This document shows, in pieces, positions 5,924 to 13,527 of a stretch of 37,482 bases of DNA (position 1 is the stretch's first letter; the number at the start of each line of letters is the position of its first letter). The translations under genes were made by a program, and so were the position numbers. The notes below the pieces were generated by a model that did no database searches, was not told the DNA's origin, and was given only the letters and a program-made list of their open reading frames with translations. The stretch covers positions 14,087 to 51,568 of the IMG/VR virus record IMGVR_UViG_3300030061_000094. One strand, written 5' to 3'. Origin of the DNA: a virus.

Positions 5924-6252
5924 TTACTAGATTATTACTAACAGCATGTCTGTCTATTGGCGGCGGCGCTCTTGCCTATGCAGGAAAGATACAAACAAAA
6001 CCAGTGATATGTGGAGATCAAGATGAAACTTTTTCTACCTTACGTACTTTTAAACAACAAAAAATCTATCAGGCTACACAACTAACCACAGTCAAAGAAT
6101 CTGATGGATTCAGTGATACGCCTGTGCTATTGCCTATGGCAATCTTTATGAATCTTGATGAAGGTACATACACTGTAGTTGAGTACCATCCAGCCTATAA
6201 TCAGTACTGCCTAGTTAGCTTTGGAAGAGAAGGAGAGTTTGTAAATGAATAA
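5920..6252 (+). CDS. Exported small protein with signal peptide (110 aa)
   Basis: The N-terminus (MITRLLLTACLSIGGGALAYAG) is a good Sec signal peptide with a likely cut after AYA. The mature part is about 90 residues with two Cys (in VICGD and QYCLV) that could form a disulphide in the periplasm. No domain is recognised. ATG 5920 overlaps the preceding stop (ATGA) behind AGGAG. A periplasmic phage protein could be involved in lysis, superinfection exclusion or envelope modification; none is shown by sequence. Confidence 0.65.
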   Translation: MITRLLLTACLSIGGGALAYAGKIQTKPVICGDQDETFSTLRTFKQQKIYQATQLTTVKESDGFSDTPVLLPMAIFMNLDEGTYTVVEYHPAYNQYCLVSFGREGEFVNE

Positions 6253-6346
6253 AAATTATTATATTGATGAGCTAAATAAAAAAGTAGCCAGCCTTGAGAA
6301 AAGAATTAAGGTGTTAGAGAATCTTTTATTAGGAGATAGTAAGTGA
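6245..6346 (+). CDS. 33-residue coiled-coil micro-protein
   Basis: The frame runs from ATG 6245 to TGA 6346, behind AAGGAG (6230-6235), and overlaps its neighbours by 8 and 4 bp. The product is one amphipathic helix with leucines or other hydrophobics at heptad spacing (LNKKVASLEKRIKVLENLLL), fit for dimerisation. Similar tiny leucine-zipper-like genes are common in phages, and their roles are unknown. Confidence 0.5.
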   Translation: MNKNYYIDELNKKVASLEKRIKVLENLLLGDSK

Positions 6347-7056
6347 TTGAAGTAACATACATAGAACACATGGGAAGTGATGTGTCAGTAGTTAATGCAG
6401 CCAGAGTTAGCTTTGGTAAGAAGACTACCCTAACCTATACGCTGCCAGAGGATGATAAGCTTATTAAATACTTAGCCAAGCACAGGCACATGTCACCCTT
6501 TGGTCACTGCTTTGTGTCGTTCCATATCAAGGCTCCTATCTTTGTAGCTAGACAGTTAGTCAAGCACAAATTTCTACGATGGAATGAGATCAGCCGTAGG
6601 TATGTAGATGATGAGCCAGAGTTCTATACACCTGACAACTGGAGAGAAAAAGCAAATAATAAAAAACAAGGTAGTGGGGACGGTTTTGTAAATAAAATTA
6701 TGTGTAGTGATAAAGATATGTACCCACCTGATAAGACTTATTTAGCTGACTTTTGGGAGGTTGAAGTATCTGACATTGTAAATGATGAAGTATATGGCCC
6801 TTGTCACTCAAGGTATAACGAACTTATTAATATAGGAGTATGCCCAGAGCAAGCACGTATGGTACTACCACAGTCAACTATGACTGAGTGGTACTGGTCT
6901 GGTAGCCTTGATGCGTTCTCAGATATGTGCAAGCTACGAACTGCTAGTGACACACAGGGGGAGACTAGGGATGTAGCCCAGAAAATAAGCTATCGTATGG
7001 GTAAGCTTTTTCCGGTAAGTTGGAAAGCATTAATGGACACAATGGAAGAGATATAA
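6343..7056 (+). CDS. thyX: Flavin-dependent thymidylate synthase ThyX
   Basis: This 237-residue protein converts dUMP to dTMP with FAD and methylene-tetrahydrofolate. Family landmarks are HMSPFGH near residue 49, the signature block at 74-87 and the RxxxDTQGETRDVA end of the active site. The signature usually reads RHRxxSxNExSxRY; here it is KHKFLRWNEISRRY, with both first arginines replaced by lysine and the middle serine by arginine, while NExSxRY is intact (S84). The start is GTG 6343, overlapping the previous TGA, behind AGGAG (6331-6335). It works with the reductase at 13524 to supply thymidylate for phage DNA. Confidence 0.93.
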   Translation: MIEVTYIEHMGSDVSVVNAARVSFGKKTTLTYTLPEDDKLIKYLAKHRHMSPFGHCFVSFHIKAPIFVARQLVKHKFLRWNEISRRYVDDEPEFYTPDNWREKANNKKQGSGDGFVNKIMCSDKDMYPPDKTYLADFWEVEVSDIVNDEVYGPCHSRYNELINIGVCPEQARMVLPQSTMTEWYWSGSLDAFSDMCKLRTASDTQGETRDVAQKISYRMGKLFPVSWKALMDTMEEI

Positions 7057-7057
7057 G

Positions 7058-8287
7058 ATGGAACATGGAGAGTTGTCCCTTATACGGACACTAATGAACA
7101 AAGACTTTTATGATAACAACAAAGGAATACATACACCAGATAAACTATTTACGAAAGATGTACGCAGAATAAAACAAACTGTAGACTACGCTATGGGTCA
7201 GTTCGACAAGGACTTATCCTTTGCAGAGCTAGAGGGCCTGTTCTTTACTAGAGAGACGATGACTACAGCTAACAAGGAGTCGTACAAAAGAGTGTTCGAC
7301 AAGCTGCGTGATGAAGCACCCATGCGCTCAGAGGTAGCACAAGAAGTTATGTCTAGCTTGTTCAGGAATGTAGTAGGTGAAGAGGTAGCGAACTTAGGTT
7401 TCGACTACGTGAACGGTGAGAAGAATACGCTTGAGCCACTGCGTAATATACTGACTGACTACCAAGATAACTTCTTGCCTAACTTAAAAGTAGATTGGGG
7501 TGACATATCCATAGACAACCTACTCGTAGCTAACGAGATACAATCTAAGTGGCAGTTCAACATACCATCCCTACAAAGAAAGGTAGAGGGCGTATCAGGT
7601 GGGCATCTGGTTCTAGTAGGTGCTAGACCTAACACAGGTAAGACTAGCTTCCATGCCTCTCTGATAGCCTCTGAGGGTGGCTTTGCTAGGCAGGGTGCTA
7701 GGTGCATTGTACTGTGTAACGAGGAGAGTTACACTCGTGTGGGTGCTAGGTATCTTAGTGCTGCATCAAACATGCCTATGGAAGAGATCAAGGACAACTA
7801 TGCCCTAGCATCTACGAGGTACAAGCCAGTGTACGACAACATCAAGATAGTTGATAGCACAGGTAAAGACATGAACTGGGTTGAGGCTGTAGTAAAGAAC
7901 TACAAGCCTGACATAGTGGTGTTAGACATGGGAGATAAGTTCGCCAACAAGACAGGTGCTGACTCTCATGTGTACCTCAAGGATGCAGCCATCCACGCCC
8001 GGAACATAGCTAAACAGTACGAGTGTGCTGTGATCTGGATGTCTCAGCTATCAGCAGAGGCAGAGGGTAAGGTATATGTTGATCAGTCTATGCTAGAAGG
8101 AAGCAAGACAGGCAAGGCATCAGAGTGTGACTTGATGGTGTTGATATCTAAGAACCCAAATGTAGAAGGAGAGTATGAAGGAGATACAGAAAGACACTTA
8201 GTAATAGCTAAGAACAAACTAAAAGGTGGATGGCATGGCAGGGTAACTTGCAAGCTAGATGGAGAGAGGGCTAGGTATTCAGCATGA
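7058..8287 (+). CDS. Replicative DNA helicase (DnaB/T7 gp4 RecA-like domain)
   Basis: The 409-residue protein has a helical N-terminal region and a RecA-fold motor. Walker A is GARPNTGKT (residues 188-196, K195), Walker B is DIVVLD near residue 285-290, and a downstream IWMSQLS segment fits the sensor motif of DnaB-type helicases. It should unwind DNA as a hexamer at the fork, together with the separate primase at 4016. It starts 1 bp after the ThyX stop and overlaps the polymerase start by 4 bp, so the three are translationally coupled. Confidence 0.88.
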   Translation: MEHGELSLIRTLMNKDFYDNNKGIHTPDKLFTKDVRRIKQTVDYAMGQFDKDLSFAELEGLFFTRETMTTANKESYKRVFDKLRDEAPMRSEVAQEVMSSLFRNVVGEEVANLGFDYVNGEKNTLEPLRNILTDYQDNFLPNLKVDWGDISIDNLLVANEIQSKWQFNIPSLQRKVEGVSGGHLVLVGARPNTGKTSFHASLIASEGGFARQGARCIVLCNEESYTRVGARYLSAASNMPMEEIKDNYALASTRYKPVYDNIKIVDSTGKDMNWVEAVVKNYKPDIVVLDMGDKFANKTGADSHVYLKDAAIHARNIAKQYECAVIWMSQLSAEAEGKVYVDQSMLEGSKTGKASECDLMVLISKNPNVEGEYEGDTERHLVIAKNKLKGGWHGRVTCKLDGERARYSA

Positions 8288-10326
8288 GGAGGGTGCTTGA
8301 TGTAGAGAACTCCATAACACTACGTGATGGAAAGATATACAATGATCCTTACGAAGAGGCTAATACTCTGACTGAGGTAGGTGTCTTGTGTTTAGAAAGT
8401 GGCATGAAGAGACTGCTACCATTTGACCACAACGAGGCTACAGAAAAAGATAAGATGAACTCTTGTGTCTTACAAAGATTACTTGATAGCACCACGCTGC
8501 TGATAGGTCACAACTTACAATATGATCTACAGTGGCTGTGGGCTAACGGCTTTGAGTATGACGGTGAGATATATGATACCATGCTGGCAGAGTATCTGCT
8601 TATGCGTGGACAGAAGCAGCCCCTGAGCTTAGAGCAGTGTGCTATACGCAGAGGCTTGAAGTACCAAAAGGATGATACACTTAAAACTTATTACAAGAAA
8701 GGATACAACACAAATGAGATACCGTTGGATGAACTCAGCCATTATCTTGAGCTTGACCTGCTTACCACTGGCGAACTGTACTACGCCACAGATAGGGATT
8801 TCAAAACCCCTGCTTCAGCATCCCTTAAATCCGTTCAAGGAATCACCTTTAGAACCTGCAAAGCTCTCGCAAGAATGTCTAGATCAGGGATCAGGGTGGA
8901 TACAGCCGCCCTCAAACACGTCAGACATGACTATGAACGAGAGCGAAATGAAATCCTTGAGCGATTGCAGGGTAGAACTAGAGCACTCATGGGAGGAACA
9001 CCCATAAATTTAAACTCACCGGAGCAGTTGTCTTGGGTTATCTTTAGCCGTAAGCCAAACGATAAGAAGGAGTGGGCAGAGCTATTTGATTTTGTAGACC
9101 CGTCTGACTTTAAAGATGCAGTAAAAAAGAATAGCACACTTATGCTAAAGACAAACGTAAAGACTTGCCCTGACTGTAATGGTACAGGCAAGGTGTACAA
9201 GATAAGAAAGGATGGTACACGTTACGCTAAGCCTAACAAGTGTCCTAAGTGTGGTGGTAAAGGCTACCTTCTTATAAATACTAATGAGATGGCTGGACTT
9301 GGCTTCTTCCCACCAAGCAAGAAATGGATAAGTGCAAACGGGTTTGGTGTAGGTAAGAAAAACTTGGATACACTTATAGCTACAGCTAAGCACAACCACA
9401 TGGAGAAAGCGATTGGATTTTTACAGGATGTTAAGCGGCTTAGTGCTATTAGTAGCTACCTCAGTAGCTTTGTGGATGGCATTTACTCCAACACTAAACG
9501 AGACAGAGTTTTACATATTACCCTTACCCAAACAAACACCAATACGGGTAGATTTTCTGGACGAAAACCTAACATGCAAAACATGCCAAGAGGAGGAACC
9601 TTCCCCATAAAACGTGTGTTCATTTCGCGCTGGGATGGTGGTAAGATAATCGAAGCTGACTTTGCACAACTTGAGTTCAGGACTGCTGCTTTCCTCGCAC
9701 AGGACAGCACAGCCATGAGGGAGATAGATACAGGGTTTGATGTACACTCCTACACAGCAAAGGTTATCAGTGATGCAGGACAGCCTACAACACGTCAAGA
9801 AGCAAAAGAGCATACCTTCGCCCCTCTCTTTGGAGCTACCGGGTATGGCAGAAGTAAGGCAGAAGCTGCATACTACAAGCAATTTGTAGAGAAGTACAAG
9901 GGCATAGCTAAGTGGCACAAGAAGCTAGGTGATGAGGCTGTGAACGAAGGTAAGATAACTAACGTCAGTGGTAGGCAGTACGCTTTCCCTGATGTGGTAC
10001 GCAGGGAGAACGGCTCAGTCAGTCACTTCACTATGATCAAGAACTATCCAGTTCAGGGCTTTGCTACGGGTGACGTTGTGCCTGTAGTTTTGCTAGAGCT
10101 TGACCGTCTTTTGCAACCTATGCAGTCGTGCTTGGTAAACAGTGTGCATGATAGTGTGGTAATTGACGCACACCCTGAAGAAATAAATGATGTGTTAAGA
10201 ATTATAGATTTACTTAACGACAACCTTAATGATATAATTCAAAAAGAATACGATATAGAAATGAATGTACCACTACTATTAGAGTCCAAGATTGGTGACA
10301 ACTGGCTTGACATAAAAGACGTTTAG
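8284..10326 (+). CDS. Family-A DNA polymerase with DnaJ-type zinc-finger insert
   Basis: This 680-residue polymerase has an intact 3'-5' exonuclease: LDVEN (D6, E8), GHNLQYD (N77, D81) and YLELD (Y154, D158). The polymerase domain has TGRFSGRKPNMQNMP (421-435), motif A ADFAQLEFR (D459), motif B RQEAKEHTFAPLFG (R504, K508, F512) and motif C SVHDS (H622, D623). F512 is equivalent to E. coli Pol I F762. Residues 294-325 hold CPDCNGTG and CPKCGGKG, the paired CxxCxGxG units of DnaJ, placed between exonuclease and polymerase domains. This arrangement is described for HMO-2011-type marine phages. The gene replicates the phage genome and overlaps the helicase stop (ATGA). Confidence 0.95.
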   Translation: MRRVLDVENSITLRDGKIYNDPYEEANTLTEVGVLCLESGMKRLLPFDHNEATEKDKMNSCVLQRLLDSTTLLIGHNLQYDLQWLWANGFEYDGEIYDTMLAEYLLMRGQKQPLSLEQCAIRRGLKYQKDDTLKTYYKKGYNTNEIPLDELSHYLELDLLTTGELYYATDRDFKTPASASLKSVQGITFRTCKALARMSRSGIRVDTAALKHVRHDYERERNEILERLQGRTRALMGGTPINLNSPEQLSWVIFSRKPNDKKEWAELFDFVDPSDFKDAVKKNSTLMLKTNVKTCPDCNGTGKVYKIRKDGTRYAKPNKCPKCGGKGYLLINTNEMAGLGFFPPSKKWISANGFGVGKKNLDTLIATAKHNHMEKAIGFLQDVKRLSAISSYLSSFVDGIYSNTKRDRVLHITLTQTNTNTGRFSGRKPNMQNMPRGGTFPIKRVFISRWDGGKIIEADFAQLEFRTAAFLAQDSTAMREIDTGFDVHSYTAKVISDAGQPTTRQEAKEHTFAPLFGATGYGRSKAEAAYYKQFVEKYKGIAKWHKKLGDEAVNEGKITNVSGRQYAFPDVVRRENGSVSHFTMIKNYPVQGFATGDVVPVVLLELDRLLQPMQSCLVNSVHDSVVIDAHPEEINDVLRIIDLLNDNLNDIIQKEYDIEMNVPLLLESKIGDNWLDIKDV

Positions 10327-10335
10327 TGGTATAAC
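10307..10335 (+). promoter_or_regulatory. Near-consensus sigma-70 promoter
   Basis: TTGACA (10307-10312) is followed after exactly 17 bp by TATAAC (10330-10335), so 11 of 12 consensus bases match with ideal spacing. Transcription would begin near 10342, and the ribosome-binding site AAGGA of the next gene lies about 20 nt further on. It sits at the end of the polymerase gene and would drive the block from 10373 to 16014 with host RNA polymerase, consistent with no phage RNA polymerase being visible in this window. Confidence 0.6.
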
Positions 10336-10372
10336 TTGAGACTTAACTTAGTATGCATAGAAAGGATAAAAT

Positions 10373-11212
10373 ATGCAAGAGAACGCAGTAGCATTAAAGG
10401 TAGATAACATGAACCTAACTGACGCAATGGGCTTCTCTGCCCCTGCAGGACAGGCACAGTCTAGCCTAGCTAGGATTACAGGGGTAGTTATACAACAGGC
10501 AATCGATGGTAAGGTAGCAACTTCCCCTGTGTTTAAGATTGTGACTGAGGAAGACACAGTGTTCGCAAGGAAGGTAGAGGTACGCCTATTTGCTGAACGA
10601 CAGAAGTGGCAGCGCTGGGATAGTGAGAACAAAACCATGCAAAAGTCTGTCCTGTCTACTAATTTAAATCACGACATGAAAGACACGATTGGTACGTTTA
10701 ATCTTGGTAGACCATCAGGTTACATCAAAGACTTTGCTGCACTACCCAAAGATCAACAAGACCTAATCCGTAGTGTTAGTCGTGTTAAGGTTATCATGGG
10801 TATGGCTACACTAACAGATGCTTTCTATGAGGGCGGTGATCCTGCCGATGGATATGACCAAGAGTTCGCCTTTGTCATGGATGTAAAGAACCGTGACAGC
10901 TTAAAGTCTATTGATACTACAGTAGGTAAGCTAATCAAGAAGCGTATCAATCCTGCAGAGCAGAGTATAGCTTTGTTAGGAGAGACACGCAATCTACCAA
11001 ACGGTAATCCCTACATGGTAATCAACGCTTCACTTAGTAACTTTGTTGGTTTGCAAGAAGGTGATAACGATACTCTGCAAGATTTTCTAGACTACGTTGG
11101 TGCTAGCAATGACTACGTTACTACCAAGTGGGCAGAGAATAATGTAGAAACTATATCTGCCAGTGAGCAAAACATTGTATCTAACATAGTAGACGTAGAG
11201 GACTTTGAATAG
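10373..11212 (+). CDS. Putative single-stranded DNA-binding protein
   Basis: I infer the role from context and form. This 279-residue protein lies between the polymerase and a Cas4-like nuclease, the usual place of a phage SSB. It ends in an acidic tail closed by an aromatic and a Glu (VDVEDFE), like T7 gp2.5 and bacterial SSB tails that recruit partners. A mixed beta region with basic and aromatic residues (about 30-240) could be an OB fold. No family motif was recognised with certainty. It is the first gene after the promoter at 10307, behind AAGGA, which fits a protein needed in quantity. Confidence 0.5.
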   Translation: MQENAVALKVDNMNLTDAMGFSAPAGQAQSSLARITGVVIQQAIDGKVATSPVFKIVTEEDTVFARKVEVRLFAERQKWQRWDSENKTMQKSVLSTNLNHDMKDTIGTFNLGRPSGYIKDFAALPKDQQDLIRSVSRVKVIMGMATLTDAFYEGGDPADGYDQEFAFVMDVKNRDSLKSIDTTVGKLIKKRINPAEQSIALLGETRNLPNGNPYMVINASLSNFVGLQEGDNDTLQDFLDYVGASNDYVTTKWAENNVETISASEQNIVSNIVDVEDFE

Positions 11213-12075
11213 TGAATCATCCTGCTGAAATAGCACTGCACCAGTACCTAAGAAACTCTATTGATGGTAAGTCTAAGATGTCAAAGGCTATCATTGAAAA
11301 AGTAAAAGATGATATTGGTGTAGCTCTTGAGAAACAATTCAATGAGCCTGAAGGTAAGCGAGAGTTTAGGTTAAGGATGTCCAATGTCGGGCGTCCTAAG
11401 TGCCAGCTTTGGTTTGAAAAGAATGACCCAGTGCATCAAGACGTATTGCCTACATCATTTAAGATTAATATGATCTTTGGAGATATGATAGAGGCATTAC
11501 TGAAAGGTCTGTTACGAGCTTCTGGGGTAGAGTTTGGTGATAACAAGAAGGTATCACTTCCTTTGTCTGACACTGAGGAAATTGCTGGTGAGTATGACAT
11601 GCTACTGGATGATAAGATAGATGATGTCAAGTCAGCTAGCAACTGGTCATACGATAATAAGTTCTTAGACTTTTATACACTTGAGAAAGGTGATGGGTTT
11701 GGCTACGTGCCACAGCTTGTTGGCTATTCTGAGGCAGCTAACAAGAAGGTAGGTGGCTGGTGGGTTGTTAATAAGAACAATGGTAGCTTCAAGTATGTTT
11801 CAGCAGCAGAGGTAGATAAGGATAAAGTTATACAAAAGATAAAGGATGTCCATGAGTATCTCAAGAGTGATGCACCATTTGAGAGATGCTTTACGGATGA
11901 GCCAGAGTCTTACAGAGGTGTGAATAGTGGTAACTATAAGCTACCTATGGATTGTAACTTCTGTTCACATAAAGCTAAGTGCTGGCCTACGCTGAAGAGC
12001 TTACCATCTAAGGTGTACAAAGGTAAAAGAGAAGCACCTATCATACATTATACTCGACTAAAAGGAGAATACTAA
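11212..12075 (+). CDS. Cas4/RecB-like PD-(D/E)XK exonuclease with Fe-S cysteines
   Basis: The 287-residue protein has the nuclease core GEYDML (D129), DDVKS (D138, K140) and PQLVGY (Q168), typical of RecB-family PD-(D/E)XK enzymes. Four cysteines, C64 (RPKC) and C248, C251 and C257 (CNFCSHKAKC), are arranged like the iron-sulphur cluster of Cas4 and AddB. It probably resects DNA ends for recombination or degrades host DNA, the role played by gp6 in T7. The start is GTG 11212, overlapping the previous TAG, behind GAGG. The stop overlaps the next ATG. Confidence 0.75.
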   Translation: MNHPAEIALHQYLRNSIDGKSKMSKAIIEKVKDDIGVALEKQFNEPEGKREFRLRMSNVGRPKCQLWFEKNDPVHQDVLPTSFKINMIFGDMIEALLKGLLRASGVEFGDNKKVSLPLSDTEEIAGEYDMLLDDKIDDVKSASNWSYDNKFLDFYTLEKGDGFGYVPQLVGYSEAANKKVGGWWVVNKNNGSFKYVSAAEVDKDKVIQKIKDVHEYLKSDAPFERCFTDEPESYRGVNSGNYKLPMDCNFCSHKAKCWPTLKSLPSKVYKGKREAPIIHYTRLKGEY

Positions 12076-12275
12076 TGTCGGAAGTAAAGATAAACGACAG
12101 GCAATATGACACAGATGATATGACAGAGGAACAGCTAGACTTGCTAAATGTGCTACAACAAAACACAGTAATAGCTAATCAGCTAGATCATCAGATACAA
12201 TGTGTTCGTGCTATTGGTAAGGTAAAGCTAGAAGAACTAGTTAAGTTACTAGATGCCCCCAAGAAAAAGGCATAG
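12075..12275 (+). CDS. Small helical protein, DUF6447-like
   Basis: The 66-residue product opens with a short beta segment (VKINDRQYDTDDMTEEQ) and continues as a helix with regular hydrophobics. The pattern KI-x-(D/G)-x-x-YD-x-(D/E) followed by a coiled coil resembles the small DUF6447 proteins found in many marine phages, but the assignment is from memory. ATG 12075 follows AAAGGAG and overlaps the nuclease stop. It overlaps the endonuclease I gene by 23 bp. Confidence 0.6.
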   Translation: MSEVKINDRQYDTDDMTEEQLDLLNVLQQNTVIANQLDHQIQCVRAIGKVKLEELVKLLDAPKKKA

Positions 12276-12699
12276 CACTAGGAGGTATCGCAGTGGCTTA
12301 GAAGATAATGTTGCTGCGTATCTTAAAAAACATCAGAAGAAAGTCAGGTATGAGCGTTTAAAAATAGAGTGGGAAGACCTACGATACAGAACGTACACAC
12401 CTGACTTTATGTTAGACAATGGTATCATAATAGAAACCAAAGGCATCTTTGACGTAGAAGATAGACGCAAACACTTAGCTGTACGGAGACAACATCCAGA
12501 GCTAGACATTCGTTTCGTCTTTAGTAACTGCAAAGCAAAGTTGTACAAGGGATCAAAGACAAGGTACTGTGATTGGTGTGACAAGCATGAGTTCAAGTGG
12601 GAACACAGGGTCATACCTGAAACTTGGCTAAAAGAAAAAGGCAAACTTATAACGGTTAAAACAATACCGTTCAAAGGGAAAAAGAAAGTGACAGCATGA
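12253..12699 (+). CDS. Endonuclease I, T7 gp3-like Holliday junction resolvase
   Basis: The 148-residue length equals that of T7 endonuclease I (149). The active site is complete: E17 (SGLE), D51 (YTPDF), E61 and K63 (IETKG), equivalent to T7 E20, D55, E65 and K67. A basic N-terminus (PPRKRHSTRRYR) and the C-terminal GSKTRYCDWCDKH region fit the family. It resolves branched DNA and can break host DNA to provide nucleotides. The start lies within the previous gene, and the ribosome-binding site is weak. Together with the protein at 4958, the phage has two unrelated junction-resolving enzymes. Confidence 0.9.
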   Translation: MPPRKRHSTRRYRSGLEDNVAAYLKKHQKKVRYERLKIEWEDLRYRTYTPDFMLDNGIIIETKGIFDVEDRRKHLAVRRQHPELDIRFVFSNCKAKLYKGSKTRYCDWCDKHEFKWEHRVIPETWLKEKGKLITVKTIPFKGKKKVTA

Positions 12700-13049
12700 A
12701 ATATGAAATAGGAGATGATGAAGTAGCTTTAGTTTTGAAGCCTTGCTCTTTTGACAAAGGAGGTAAGTGGACAGGGGAGATGAACACTGGACTTGTAGTA
12801 GGACAAATAAAACTACTTACATCAGAAGATGTATCTTACGTTGTACATTTAGCTACATTGATGGGTGCTTTTTTAGAGCTTGCACAACATGATGATGAGT
12901 TGTATAATGCAGTAGAAGAACACAGAAATGATTTGATAGGCTTAGAACATCAACTACAAAAAGAAAGACCTCTATATGAAAAGGTAGAGGGTACGGATGG
13001 TAAGGTTCTAAAGCTAACGAGGTTTACTAAAACGCAAGGAAACGCATAA
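12696..13049 (+). CDS. Hypothetical protein (117 aa)
   Basis: I do not recognise this family. The product is acidic and soluble: an N-terminal beta segment (EVALVLKPCSFDKGGKWTGE), then a helical middle (VHLATLMGAFLELAQHDDELY) and a charged coiled-coil-like C-terminus. The start overlaps the endonuclease I stop (ATGA) and the stop overlaps the next start (TAATG), so it is part of the same coupled operon. Nucleotide or DNA metabolism is likely only from position. Confidence 0.65.
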   Translation: MKYEIGDDEVALVLKPCSFDKGGKWTGEMNTGLVVGQIKLLTSEDVSYVVHLATLMGAFLELAQHDDELYNAVEEHRNDLIGLEHQLQKERPLYEKVEGTDGKVLKLTRFTKTQGNA

Positions 13050-13351
13050 TGAGTGTAATAACTATGGCAGATCAAACTATTAATGTAGATGACATAATAA
13101 ATGGTGATACTACGTTTAACTACGACAGTGTAAAGAAGCCAGCACATTACAACCTGACTGATGGTATAGAATGTATAGACTATATTAAGCAAGTATTAGG
13201 ACCAAACGGTTTCGTAGCTTACTGTAGAGGTAACGTAATAAAATATAATCACAGGGCAGCATACAAGAACCCTACACCTGTAGAGGATTTAAAGAAAGCG
13301 CAACAGTATTTGACATGGGCAAATAAAACACTAAAGGAGATACACAAGTGA
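13049..13351 (+). CDS. DUF3310 family protein
   Basis: Residues 30-97 match the DUF3310 pattern: KKPAHYNLTDGIECIDYI, then GFVAYCRGNVIKYNHRA and EDLKKAQQYL. The family occurs widely in phages, and in T7 a related domain is found in gp1.7, a nucleotide kinase. Here only the DUF3310 domain is present. A role in nucleotide metabolism is plausible because the ribonucleotide reductase follows, but it is unproven. The start overlaps the previous stop, and a downstream ATG (MADQTIN, residue 6) is an alternative. Confidence 0.8.
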   Translation: MSVITMADQTINVDDIINGDTTFNYDSVKKPAHYNLTDGIECIDYIKQVLGPNGFVAYCRGNVIKYNHRAAYKNPTPVEDLKKAQQYLTWANKTLKEIHK

Positions 13352-13527
13352 ACGGTACAAATAAAAAGTTTAGCGTTACATTTCTATTGGAGGTAGATGA
13401 AGCGTGTAACGTACTATCGACTGTACAAGATGCACATGAGGAAGATGTTCGTGATCTGATACACAACACGTTTCACGACATAGATGATGTGAAGATAGAT
13501 AACTTAAATATTAAGGAGAGAACATGA
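13348..13527 (+). CDS. Small acidic hypothetical protein (59 aa), GTG start
   Basis: GTG 13348 overlaps the DUF3310 stop (GTGA) behind AAAGGAG, and the stop overlaps the reductase start (ATGA). The product has a beta segment (KKFSVTFLLEVDEA) followed by an acidic helix (DAHEEDVRDLI) and a further strand. The alternating pattern resembles a small alpha/beta fold. Because it is coupled to both neighbours, it should be made together with the reductase. No family recognised. Confidence 0.6.
   Translation: MNGTNKKFSVTFLLEVDEACNVLSTVQDAHEEDVRDLIHNTFHDIDDVKIDNLNIKERT

Noticed and set aside
9511-9918. - strand frame of 135 residues inside the DNA polymerase gene
   Set aside because: It lies within highly conserved polymerase motifs on the other strand and is Cys/Leu-rich like a shadow.
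13310-13338. TTGACA upstream of the reductase
   Set aside because: No -10-like hexamer occurs at 15-19 bp spacing.
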